Below are positions 56,499 to 64,000 of a stretch of 64,000 nucleotides of DNA, piece by piece. The notes beneath the pieces were generated by a model. The model was not told the origin of the DNA and searched no databases. It worked only from the letters and a program-made list of their open reading frames with translations. Every line of letters starts with the position of its first letter. Within the stretch, counting starts at the first letter, position 1. The translations under genes were made by a program, and so were the position numbers. Source of the DNA: Pseudomonas paralcaligenes (GTDB lineage: Bacteria > Pseudomonadota > Gammaproteobacteria > Pseudomonadales > Pseudomonadaceae); contig NZ_BPFX01000009.1 of NCBI RefSeq assembly GCF_019655855.1, forward strand, positions 62,001-126,000. The letters are read 5' to 3'.

Positions 56499-57473
56499 TT
56501 ACTGCTTGTCCAGCCAGCCGCGCACGCGGCGGAACAGCTGTTCCTGCTCGGCCTCCAGGTTGCCCGGCAGCGCCTTCAGGGCGATCTGCGTATAGCTCTG
56601 GTGATCCAGGCGCTTGCTGGCCTGCTTGCGGCGCACCGCGTTGCCGCGGTCGGCGGGCTGGTCCTTGTAGAAGAAGTCCCCGGTGGCCAGCTTCAGGCCG
56701 GGGATCAGCTCCTCCAGCGGTGGCGTCTGCCCGGCCGGCAGTTGGGCCGCCACTGTCACCAGGTGCTTGATCGTCTCCGGCTGGCGCTCCTTGAGGTACA
56801 GCGCCGCCCAGTAGGCGCCGTCGCCGTGGCCGAGCAGGATAATGTGCTTGGCATCCTGCTGTTCGGCGAAGGCGATGCCGGACTGGATGCGGGCGAAGAC
56901 CCGTTCGTCCGGGTCGATCGGCTCCGGGGTTTCCGCAGGGGCGTTCTCGGCCTCGGCGGTCTGGCGCTGTTCTTCACCTTCGGCCGGAGCCGCCTCGGTA
57001 TCTACGGCCACTGGCTCCGGCGGGCGCGGCAGCACCGCTTCCGGCAGGGGCGCGGCCTTGCTGTCGGGCAGGGTCAGGCTGAGGCTGCTCCAGCCCACAT
57101 CGGGCAGTTTCAGGCGCAGCGGCTTGACCGCCTGCGGCCAGTCGGCGCTCTCGTCGGCGCCGGGCACCAGGATCACCACGCCCTTGGACTCGGGCGCGTT
57201 GGCCGGCTTCCACAGGGCGAGGAACGATTCGCCGCCCGCCTGCAGGGTCTGCTGCTCGTCCCGCGGCACCTGGCGTTCGAGGCCCTGCGCCAGGTCCTGA
57301 CTGCGCTCCTCCAGCGGTTGGCGCGGCACCTCCACGGGCTGCGCCTCGCCCTCGGCGGCGGGTGCATCGGCGGGGGCGGGCGGGTCTTCCTCGGCCTGGA
57401 TGGGCAGGGCGAGGGTCAGGCTCAGGGCCAGCAGTATCGACAGGACGGGATCGCGCATCGCGGCACTTCGCAT
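56499..57473 (-). CDS. DUF3530 family secreted alpha/beta-hydrolase-like protein
   Basis: A 324-residue protein with a signal peptide (LSILLALSLTLALPIQAEE). It is Pro/Ala/Glu-rich in residues about 25-50 and again near 150-190. The C-terminal half has KGVVILVPGADESADWP and IILLGHGDGAYWAALYL, which resemble the oxyanion loop and nucleophile elbow of alpha/beta hydrolases; the elbow reads GHGDG, so the usual serine is replaced by aspartate and catalysis is doubtful. Function is unknown. A second ATG five codons in (57458) is an equally good start. Confidence 0.75.
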   Translation of the reverse strand: MRSAAMRDPVLSILLALSLTLALPIQAEEDPPAPADAPAAEGEAQPVEVPRQPLEERSQDLAQGLERQVPRDEQQTLQAGGESFLALWKPANAPESKGVVILVPGADESADWPQAVKPLRLKLPDVGWSSLSLTLPDSKAAPLPEAVLPRPPEPVAVDTEAAPAEGEEQRQTAEAENAPAETPEPIDPDERVFARIQSGIAFAEQQDAKHIILLGHGDGAYWAALYLKERQPETIKHLVTVAAQLPAGQTPPLEELIPGLKLATGDFFYKDQPADRGNAVRRKQASKRLDHQSYTQIALKALPGNLEAEQEQLFRRVRGWLDKQ

Positions 57474-57565
57474 GGAGGATGGTTCCAGCAGCCTAAGCGC
57501 TTCGCCGGGGTTTGTCAGGTAAGGTAGCGTCTGGCTTCGTCATCTCGTGGATCGTCGTGGTGCGC

Positions 57566-59938
57566 ATGGTTCGAGTGCTCTGTTGGCTGTTGTTGCTGTG
57601 CCCGCTGGTCGGCCAGGCGGCCGGACTGGATGCGGCCCAGCGCGCCTGGCTGGTCGAGCATCCGCGGCTGCGCGCGGGCGTGGTGCTGCAGGCGCCCTAC
57701 GCCGAGTACCAGCGCCGCCAGCAACAGCTGAGCGGGCTCAACATCGAGCTGACCGAGGCGTTGGCCAGGAGCCTGGGTGTCGAGCTGAGCTGGCTCAGCT
57801 ACCCGGACCAGGCGGCGCTGGACCAGGCCCTGCGGGCGGGGCGCATCGACTTCGCGCCCGGGCTGACTCAGACCCCCGCCGGCCTGCGCCTGTGGCAGTT
57901 TTCCGACCCCTATCTGCGCATTCCGCACCTGCTGGTGGGCGAGCGCCTGGGTGACCTGGGCGTCGAGCTGGAGAGCCTCGGCGAGCGCGAACCGATCGCC
58001 GTGCGCGAGCCCAGCGCGGTCGCCGACTACCTGCGCGGCAACTATTTCAACCTGCGTCTGCAGGCGCTGCCCTCGGACCGCGAGGCCCTGCGCGCGGTGC
58101 TGGCGCAGCGGGCGCGCTACGCGGCCATCGACCAGGCCCAGCTCAGCCGGCTGAGCCAGGAGAGCGAGTTCGCCGGGCTGACCGTGCTGGCCGACGTCGG
58201 CCTGCCCCAGCTGCTGCGCTTCGGCACCCGGCGCGACTGGCCGCAGCTGGCGGCGATTCTCGACGTCGGCCTGCGCGGCCTGCCGGCCAAGCAGTTCGAG
58301 CAGCTGCAGCAGCGCTGGCTGACGGCCAGGACGCCGAGCCTCGGCGAGTCCCCGCTGTTCTGGCGCAACCTGAGCATCCTGCTCGGCGCGCTGCTGCTGG
58401 TTAGCCTGCTGCTGATGACGGTGCTGCGCCGCCAGCGCGGACGCCTGGAGCGGCTGCTGCTGGACTCCCGCCAGACCCTGGCCCGGCGCGAGGTGGCGGA
58501 GGAGGCCCTGCGCCTGGCCCAGTTCTCCCTCGACCACAGCACGGTCGGCATCCTCTGGGTCAACTGGGACAGCCGGGTGCGCTACGCCAACCAGGCGGTG
58601 GCCGAGATGCTCGGCTACGACAGCGGCGCCATGGTCGACCGGCCGTTGCAGGAGTTCGAGCCGGGCCTGGGCATGGACCGCTGGCTCAACCTGTGGAAGC
58701 GGGTGCGCCAGCACGAGGAGGGCGCGCTGAACTTCGAGAGCAACTGCCGGCGTGCCGACGGCAGCTGGATGCCGGCGGATGTGACCCTGGGCTTCCTGCG
58801 CTTTCGCGACGCCGAGTACCTGGTGGTCTACCTCACCGACGTCACCGAGCGCCGCCGCGCCCGCGCCGCCCTGGAGGAGAGCGAGGCGCGCCTCAAGGGC
58901 ATCGCCGGCAACGTGCCGGGCCTGGTATTCCGCCTGGAGCGCCCGGTGCCCGGTGCGCCGGTGGACTTCGCCTTCATCAGCGAGGGCAGCGAGCAGCTGG
59001 TCGGCTACCCGGCGGCGACCATCATGGCGGCGGACTTCGGCATCCGCAGCTTGGTCCACCCGGACGACCGCGCCGCCTACCACGCCACCCAGGACGCCGC
59101 CATCGAGGCGGCCAGTGACTGGCACTGGCAGGGCCGCATCCTGACCCGCGACGGCCGCGTGCGCTGGGCCGACATCAAGTCCAGCGCCCGCCAGCTGAGC
59201 GCCGAACACGTGGTGTGGGACGGCGTGGTGTGGGACATCAGCGAGAACAAGGCCATCGAACTGGAACTGGCCGAGTCGCGTGCCCAGTTGCGCGAGCTGT
59301 CCGCGCACCTGGAGAGCGTGCGCGAGGAAGAAAAAGCGCGCATCGCCCGCGAGGTACACGACGAGCTGGGCCAGGTGCTCACCGTGCTCAAGCTGGAGAC
59401 CTCCATGTGCGAGCTGGCCTACGCCGGTCTCGATGCCGGCCTGCAGGCACGTCTGGACAGCATGAAGAAGCTGATCGCCAACCTGTTCCAGCTGGTGCGC
59501 GACGTGGCCACCGCGTTGCGACCGCCGATCCTCGATGCCGGCATCGCCTCGGCCATCGAGTGGCAGGCGCGGCGCTTCGAGGCGCGCAGCCAGATTCCCT
59601 GTCTGGTGCAGGTGCCCGAGCAGCTGCCGGCGCTGTCCGACGCCAAGGCCATCGGCCTGTTCCGGGTGCTGCAGGAGGCGCTGACCAACGTGCTGCGCCA
59701 CGCCGAGGCGCATACCGTGGAGGTCGGCCTGGAGGTGCTGGGCGACGAGCTGCTGCTGCGGGTGAGTGACGATGGTCGGGGTTTCGAGGCGGGCGCGCAG
59801 CGCGCACAATCCTTCGGCCTGGTCGGCATGCGCGAGCGCGTGCTGATGCTCGGCGGCAGCCTGGCGATCGACAGCGCGCCTGGGGAGGGCACCACGCTGA
59901 GCGTGCGGGTGACACTGGATAGAGAGGTCGTAGCGTGA
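57566..59938 (+). CDS. agtS: Sensor histidine kinase with periplasmic SBP and PAS domains (AgtS-like)
   Basis: A 790-residue NarL-class kinase. Starting at 57566 gives a signal-like N terminus (VLCWLLLLCPLVGQAAG). A periplasmic SBP_bac_3-like sensor (about 22-260) and a membrane helix (about 275-295) come first, then two PAS modules. The HisKA_3 helix with phospho-accepting His598 (IAREVHDELGQ) and a HATPase_c domain (EALTNVLRHAEAH, SDDGRGF) finish the protein. In P. aeruginosa the syntenic AgtS detects 5-aminovalerate/GABA-type compounds, and probably peptidoglycan, and controls the agt transporter genes. The fused binding-protein domain suggests direct ligand sensing. Confidence 0.87.
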   Translation: MVRVLCWLLLLCPLVGQAAGLDAAQRAWLVEHPRLRAGVVLQAPYAEYQRRQQQLSGLNIELTEALARSLGVELSWLSYPDQAALDQALRAGRIDFAPGLTQTPAGLRLWQFSDPYLRIPHLLVGERLGDLGVELESLGEREPIAVREPSAVADYLRGNYFNLRLQALPSDREALRAVLAQRARYAAIDQAQLSRLSQESEFAGLTVLADVGLPQLLRFGTRRDWPQLAAILDVGLRGLPAKQFEQLQQRWLTARTPSLGESPLFWRNLSILLGALLLVSLLLMTVLRRQRGRLERLLLDSRQTLARREVAEEALRLAQFSLDHSTVGILWVNWDSRVRYANQAVAEMLGYDSGAMVDRPLQEFEPGLGMDRWLNLWKRVRQHEEGALNFESNCRRADGSWMPADVTLGFLRFRDAEYLVVYLTDVTERRRARAALEESEARLKGIAGNVPGLVFRLERPVPGAPVDFAFISEGSEQLVGYPAATIMAADFGIRSLVHPDDRAAYHATQDAAIEAASDWHWQGRILTRDGRVRWADIKSSARQLSAEHVVWDGVVWDISENKAIELELAESRAQLRELSAHLESVREEEKARIAREVHDELGQVLTVLKLETSMCELAYAGLDAGLQARLDSMKKLIANLFQLVRDVATALRPPILDAGIASAIEWQARRFEARSQIPCLVQVPEQLPALSDAKAIGLFRVLQEALTNVLRHAEAHTVEVGLEVLGDELLLRVSDDGRGFEAGAQRAQSFGLVGMRERVLMLGGSLAIDSAPGEGTTLSVRVTLDREVVA

Positions 59939-60564
59939 TTCGAGTACTGGTGGCCGAAGACCACACCATCGTTCGCGAGGGCATCAAGCAGCTGATCGGC
60001 CTGGCCAGGGACATGACCGTGGTCGGCGAGGCGGGCAACGGCGAGCAGTTGCTGGAGACCCTGCGCCACACCCCCTGCGAAGTGGTGCTGCTGGACATCT
60101 CCATGCCCGGCGTCAACGGCCTGGAGGCGATCCCGCGCATCCGCGCGCTGGCGGAGCCGCCGGCGGTGCTGGTGCTGTCCATGCACGACGAGGCGCAGAT
60201 GGCCGCCCGTGCCCTGAAGATCGGCGCGGCGGGCTACGCCACCAAGGACAGCGACCCGGCGCTGTTGCTCACCGCTATCCGCAAGGTCGCCGCGGGCGGC
60301 CGCTACATCGACCCGGAGCTGGCCGACCGGATGGTCTTCGAGGTCGGCCTGACCGACTCGCGGCCGCCCCACTCGCTGCTGTCCGAGCGCGAGTTCTCGG
60401 TGTTCGAGCGCCTGGTGCGCGGCGAGGGGGTCAACGAGATCGCCCAGCAGCTGTCGGTCAGCAGCAAGACCATCAGCACCCACAAGGCGCGGCTGATGCA
60501 GAAGCTCAACCTGCATTCGGTGGCGGACCTGGTGAAGTACGCGGTGGAGCACAAGCTGCTGTAG
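59935..60564 (+). CDS. agtR: Response regulator AgtR (NarL/FixJ type)
   Basis: A 209-residue regulator: receiver domain with Asp54 in VLLDISMPGV and Lys in YATKDS, then a LuxR-type helix-turn-helix (LSEREFSVFERLVRGEGVNEIAQQLSVSSKTISTHKARLMQK). It starts at GTG, overlapping the agtS stop by four bases, so sensor and regulator are coupled. The likely target is the agtA promoter region just downstream; a weak sigma-70-like pair (TTGCGC at 60668, TAGTCT at 60690, 16 apart) lies there. Confidence 0.88.
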   Translation: MIRVLVAEDHTIVREGIKQLIGLARDMTVVGEAGNGEQLLETLRHTPCEVVLLDISMPGVNGLEAIPRIRALAEPPAVLVLSMHDEAQMAARALKIGAAGYATKDSDPALLLTAIRKVAAGGRYIDPELADRMVFEVGLTDSRPPHSLLSEREFSVFERLVRGEGVNEIAQQLSVSSKTISTHKARLMQKLNLHSVADLVKYAVEHKLL

Positions 60565-60727
60565 AAGGCGCCAGAGGCTGCGAGCTCCTACCTGACTTGC
60601 TGCGTGTAGGGCGATCCCTACAACGCGTCGTCCGCAAGCCTTATAGCAATCTCTCATACCGCCCGATTTGCGCTGGCTCCATGGCTTTCTAGTCTTACAC
60701 CACGGCAACAAGAACAAAGGTGTGGTG

Positions 60728-61837
60728 ATGGCCGAGAATGTTTCCAGCGACGTGCTCGTCAGCTTCAAGGGCGTGCAGAAGAGCTACGACGGCGAGAGCC
60801 TGATCGTCAAAGACCTCAACCTGGACATCCGCAAGGGCGAGTTCCTCACCCTGCTCGGCCCGTCCGGCTCCGGCAAGACCACCAGCCTGATGATGCTGGC
60901 CGGCTTCGAGACGCCCACCGCCGGCGAGATCCTCCTGGCCGGGCGCGCGATCAACAACGTGCCGCCGCACAAGCGCGACATCGGCATGGTGTTCCAGAAC
61001 TACGCGCTGTTCCCGCACATGACGGTATCCGAGAACCTGGCCTTCCCCCTCACCGTGCGCGGCATGAGCAAGACCGACATCACCGAGCGGGTCAAGCGCG
61101 CGCTGTCCATGGTCCAGCTCGACAACTTCCGCAACCGCTACCCGGCGCAGCTCTCCGGTGGCCAGCAGCAGCGCGTGGCGCTGGCCCGCGCGCTGGTGTT
61201 CGAGCCGCAGCTGGTGCTGATGGACGAGCCGCTCGGCGCGCTCGACAAGCAGCTGCGCGAGCACATGCAGATGGAGATCAAGCACATCCACCAGCGCCTG
61301 GGCGTGACCGTGGTCTACGTGACCCACGACCAGGGCGAGGCGCTGACCATGTCCGACCGGGTGGCGGTGTTCCACCAGGGCGAGATCCAGCAGATCGCCC
61401 CGCCGCGCGACCTCTACGAGGCGCCGAGCAACACCTTCGTCGCCCACTTCATCGGCGAGAACAACCGCCTGGCCGGCGAGCTGGTCAGCCGCGATGGCGA
61501 GCGCTGCACCGTGCGCACCGCCCGTGGCGAGCAGGTGCAGGCGCTGGCGGTGAAGGTCGGCGCGCCGGGCGAGCCGGTCAGCCTGTCGATCCGTCCCGAG
61601 CGGGTACGCATCAACGGTGCCAGCGAGAGCTGCGCCAACCGCTTCAGCGGCCGGGTGGCCGAGTTCATCTACCTGGGCGACCACGTGCGCATCCGCATGG
61701 AGGTGTGCGGCAACCCCAACTTCTTCGTCAAGCAGCCGATCGCCGAACTCGACCCCGCCCTGGGCGTGGGCGACGTGGTGCCGCTCGGCTGGCATGTGGA
61801 GCACGTAAGGGCGCTGGACCCTCTGGTCGTCGAGTGA
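60728..61837 (+). CDS. agtA: ABC transporter ATPase (AgtA-like, PotA family)
   Basis: A 369-residue ATPase of the spermidine/putrescine class. Walker A GPSGSGKTT, Q loop, signature LSGGQQQRVALARAL, Walker B LVLMDEPLG and the switch histidine in VTHDQ are all intact; the C-terminal third is a TOBE domain. The ATG at 60728 gives MAENVSSDVLVSFKGVQKSY; upstream codons are not conserved. It energises uptake of 5-aminovalerate/GABA-like compounds if the assignment by synteny holds. In PAO1 I recall an extra binding-protein gene (PA0602) between agtR and agtA; none is present here. Confidence 0.87.
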   Translation: MAENVSSDVLVSFKGVQKSYDGESLIVKDLNLDIRKGEFLTLLGPSGSGKTTSLMMLAGFETPTAGEILLAGRAINNVPPHKRDIGMVFQNYALFPHMTVSENLAFPLTVRGMSKTDITERVKRALSMVQLDNFRNRYPAQLSGGQQQRVALARALVFEPQLVLMDEPLGALDKQLREHMQMEIKHIHQRLGVTVVYVTHDQGEALTMSDRVAVFHQGEIQQIAPPRDLYEAPSNTFVAHFIGENNRLAGELVSRDGERCTVRTARGEQVQALAVKVGAPGEPVSLSIRPERVRINGASESCANRFSGRVAEFIYLGDHVRIRMEVCGNPNFFVKQPIAELDPALGVGDVVPLGWHVEHVRALDPLVVE

Positions 61838-61880
61838 CGGCGCCGCGCATTTCCAACCCTGCACAGTGGAGAAAACAACA

Positions 61881-62921
61881 ATGAGCAACATCCGCAGCAT
61901 GTTCCGCCTCGGGACCCTGGCCCTCGGCCTGTTCGGCGCCTCCCAGGCGATGGCCGCCGACCTGACGGTGATCTCCTTCGGCGGCGCCAACAAGGACGCC
62001 CAGGTCAAGGCCTTCTACAAACCGTGGGAAGCGGCCGGCAAAGGCAAGATCGTCGCCGGCGAATACAACGGCGAGATGGCCAAGGTGAAGGCCATGGTCG
62101 ACACCAACAGCGTGTCCTGGCACCTGGTGGAAGTGGAGTCGCCGGAGCTGGCCCGCGGTTGCGACGAGGGCCTGTTCGAAGAACTCGACCCGTCCCTGTT
62201 CGGCAACGAGGAAGACTTCGTCGAAGGCGCCATCCAGCCGTGCGGCGTGGGCTTCTTCGTCTGGTCCACCGTGCTTGCCTACAACGCCGACAAGCTGTCC
62301 GCCGCACCGGCCGGCTGGGCCGATTTCTGGGACGTGGCCAAGTTCCCGGGCAAGCGCGGCCTGCGCAAGGGCGCCAAGTACACCCTGGAATTCGCCCTGA
62401 TGGCCGACGGCGTGGCGCCGAAGGACGTCTACACCGTGCTCGCCACCCAGGAAGGCCAGGACCGTGCCTTCAAGAAGCTCGACCAGATCAAGCCGCACAT
62501 CCAGTGGTGGGAAGCCGGCGCCCAGCCGCCGCAGTTCCTCGCCTCCGGCGACGTGGTCATGAGTTCCGCCTACAACGGCCGCATCGCCGCCGTGCAGAAG
62601 GAGAGCAACCTGCAGGTGGTGTGGAACGGCGGCATCTACGACTTCGACGCCTGGGCCATCCCCAAGGGCGCCAAGGACAGCGACGCCGCCAAGGCCTTCG
62701 CCGCGTTCAGCGTGCAGCCCGAGCAGCAGAAGGTCTACTCCTCGAACATCGCCTATGGCCCGGCCAACAAGAAGGCTGTCGAGCTGCTCGACCCGGCGCT
62801 GCTCAAGGACATGCCGACCACCCCGGAGAACATCGCCAACCAGGTGGCCATGGACGTGACCTTCTGGGCCGACTACGGCGAGCAGTTGGAGCAGCGCTTC
62901 AACGCCTGGGCGGCGAAATAA
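61881..62921 (+). CDS. agtB: Periplasmic substrate-binding protein (AgtB-like)
   Basis: A 346-residue extracellular solute-binding protein of the PotD/spermidine-putrescine type. The ATG at 61881 follows GGAG by 10 bases; the signal peptide ends AMAA before DLTVISFGG. The SBP family motifs include WHLVEVESPEL early and YDFDAWAIPKGAKD late in the mature chain. It captures the substrate and delivers it to the membrane complex. It lies 43 bases after the ATPase gene. Confidence 0.87.
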   Translation: MSNIRSMFRLGTLALGLFGASQAMAADLTVISFGGANKDAQVKAFYKPWEAAGKGKIVAGEYNGEMAKVKAMVDTNSVSWHLVEVESPELARGCDEGLFEELDPSLFGNEEDFVEGAIQPCGVGFFVWSTVLAYNADKLSAAPAGWADFWDVAKFPGKRGLRKGAKYTLEFALMADGVAPKDVYTVLATQEGQDRAFKKLDQIKPHIQWWEAGAQPPQFLASGDVVMSSAYNGRIAAVQKESNLQVVWNGGIYDFDAWAIPKGAKDSDAAKAFAAFSVQPEQQKVYSSNIAYGPANKKAVELLDPALLKDMPTTPENIANQVAMDVTFWADYGEQLEQRFNAWAAK

Positions 62922-62936
62922 GCATCCCGTGCAGTG

Positions 62937-63012
62937 CCCCTTCCCTGTGAAGGGGAGTTGGTAGGAGGGACGCTCCCGTCCCTCCTGACCCTCGCCCGAC
63001 CTTGGGCGAGGG
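62937..63012. promoter_or_regulatory. Three consecutive hairpins between binding-protein and permease genes
   Basis: CCCCTT/AAGGGG (62937-62955), AGGAGGGACG/CGTCCCTCCT (62963-62986) and CCCTCGCCC/GGGCGAGGG (62989-63012) follow one another with little space. None has a proper T tract. Hairpins after a binding-protein gene often stabilise the upstream message or reduce read-through, so that the binding protein outnumbers the permease. Confidence 0.6.
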
Positions 63013-63042
63013 CGCTTTGTCCCGGTGTCTCTGGAGCCCGCG

Positions 63043-64000
63043 ATGGCCACTACCGTATCCCTCACCGAATTCGCCGGCCTGACCCTGAAGCAGAAGCTGG
63101 CCCGCGCCGAGCGCATCAACCGGCTCAAGGCCCAGGGCCTGATCCTGCCGCTGCTGGTGTTCCTCTTCGTGGTGTTCCTGCTGCCGATCGGCATCCTGCT
63201 GTACAAGAGCGTGGAGAACCCCGAGGTGGTCGGCAGCCTGCCGCGCACCGTCGAGGCGATCGCCGCCTGGGATGGCCGCGGCCTGCCCGAGGAGCCGGTA
63301 TACCAGGCCCTGGCCCAGGACCTGGCAGAGGCGCGCAAGAACCAGACCATCGGCGACCTTTCCAAACGCCTGAACATGGAGCTGGCCGGCTACCGCAGCC
63401 TGCTGGCCAAGACCGGCCGCGCCCTGCCGTTCAAGCAGGAGCCCGCCTCCTACAAGGACGCGCTGGAAAACCTCGACGAGCGCTGGGGCGACCCCGCGTA
63501 CTGGCAGGTGATCCGTCGCAACGACAGTGCCTTCACCTCCTACTTCCTGCTGGCGTCCCTCGACCATCGCATCGACGACCTCGGCGAGCTGGCGTCCGCG
63601 ACCCCGGACCAGGCCATCTACCTGGACATCTTCGTCCGCACCTTCTGGATGGGCGTGGTGATCACCGCCATCTGCCTGGTGCTGGCCTATCCGCTGGCCT
63701 ACTTGCTGGCGAACCTGCCGACCCGCACCAGCAACCTGCTGATGATCCTCGTGCTGCTGCCGTTCTGGACCTCGATCCTGGTGCGCGTGGCGGCCTGGAT
63801 CGTGCTGCTGCAGTCCGGTGGCCTGATCAACAGCGCGCTGATCGCCATGGGCGTGATCGACCAGCCGCTGCAACTGGTGTTCAACCGCACCGGCGTCTAC
63901 GTGGCGATGGTGCATATCATGCTGCCGTTCATGATCCTGCCGATCTTCAGCGTGATGAAGGGCATCTCGCCGAGCTACATGCGCGCCGCCATCTCCCTCG
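63043..64000 (+). CDS. agtC: ABC transporter permease (AgtC-like), cut by the right edge
   Basis: The first 319 residues of an integral permease, open to the window edge. GGAG lies 8 bases before the ATG. A helix at about 35-55 (ILPLLVFLFVVFLLPIGILL) is followed by a long non-membrane loop (about 60-180), larger than in most PotB-type permeases, and then several membrane helices. The last visible part, VMKGISPSYMRAAISL, starts the EAA loop that contacts the ATPase. It completes agtABC; a second permease is expected beyond the edge. Confidence 0.87.
   Translation, partial: MATTVSLTEFAGLTLKQKLARAERINRLKAQGLILPLLVFLFVVFLLPIGILLYKSVENPEVVGSLPRTVEAIAAWDGRGLPEEPVYQALAQDLAEARKNQTIGDLSKRLNMELAGYRSLLAKTGRALPFKQEPASYKDALENLDERWGDPAYWQVIRRNDSAFTSYFLLASLDHRIDDLGELASATPDQAIYLDIFVRTFWMGVVITAICLVLAYPLAYLLANLPTRTSNLLMILVLLPFWTSILVRVAAWIVLLQSGGLINSALIAMGVIDQPLQLVFNRTGVYVAMVHIMLPFMILPIFSVMKGISPSYMRAAISL

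Noticed and set aside
61728..63377. 549-residue minus-strand open frame
   Set aside because: It crosses the end of agtA, all of agtB, the hairpin region and the start of agtC in antisense, with no recognisable motif.

Overview
The window is high-G+C gammaproteobacterial DNA that reads as a Pseudomonas chromosome. Two core stretches support this: an oprH-phoP-phoQ operon on the left, and on the right a long block that, as I recall it, matches the P. aeruginosa order rmcA-rpoD-dnaG-rpsU-tsaD-plsY-folBK-cca-spoVR-yeaH-prkA-glpE-apaH-apaG-rsmA-pdxA-surA-lptD-amgK-murU-djlA-agtSR-agtABC. Nothing was searched; names rest on recognised motifs and gene order.

Left core (1-10.7 kb): the start of egtB (cut by the window edge), an FMN reductase, oprH-phoP-phoQ behind four GTTCAG repeats set exactly 11 bp apart, a LysR regulator divergent from a secreted zinc alkylsulfatase, a formylglycine-type sulfatase, two tiny membrane proteins and a Dyp-type peroxidase.

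Genomic island (10,757-29,113, about 18 kb): it sits in the 3' half of a tRNA gene with a CAU anticodon. A 46-bp partial copy of the tRNA (one mismatch) marks the far end; a tyrosine integrase lies beside the intact tRNA, and candidate integrase arm sites lie at both ends. The cargo is almost all defence-like. It has a type I restriction-modification operon with a HEPN-motif Abi_2 gene between hsdR and hsdM, a truncated antitoxin-like gene, and a membrane-anchored NERD protein. It also has a 1262-residue protein that joins a PD-(D/E)XK-like N terminus to a P-loop NTPase and a long unrecognised C terminus (an Avs/STAND-like layout), and a convergent 414-residue unrecognised protein with a D-x13-E-C-K motif. 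Between a ribbon-helix-helix-like gene and a putative replication gene lies a non-coding block with three different arrays of short repeats, all with an 11-bp period; I read this as a candidate replication origin or nucleoprotein site. It and the NTPase fusion are the most unusual things here.

Right core (29-64 kb): a periplasmic-sensor/PAS/GGDEF/EAL protein, the macromolecular synthesis operon (rpsU-dnaG-rpoD) divergent from tsaD, folate and tRNA-maturation genes, the prkA-yeaH-spoVR stress operon, the glpE/apaH/apaG/rsmA/pdxA cluster, the surA-lptD outer-membrane biogenesis pair, the amgK-murU peptidoglycan-recycling pair, and a two-component system followed by its probable ABC transporter for 5-aminovalerate/GABA-like substrates, cut by the right edge.
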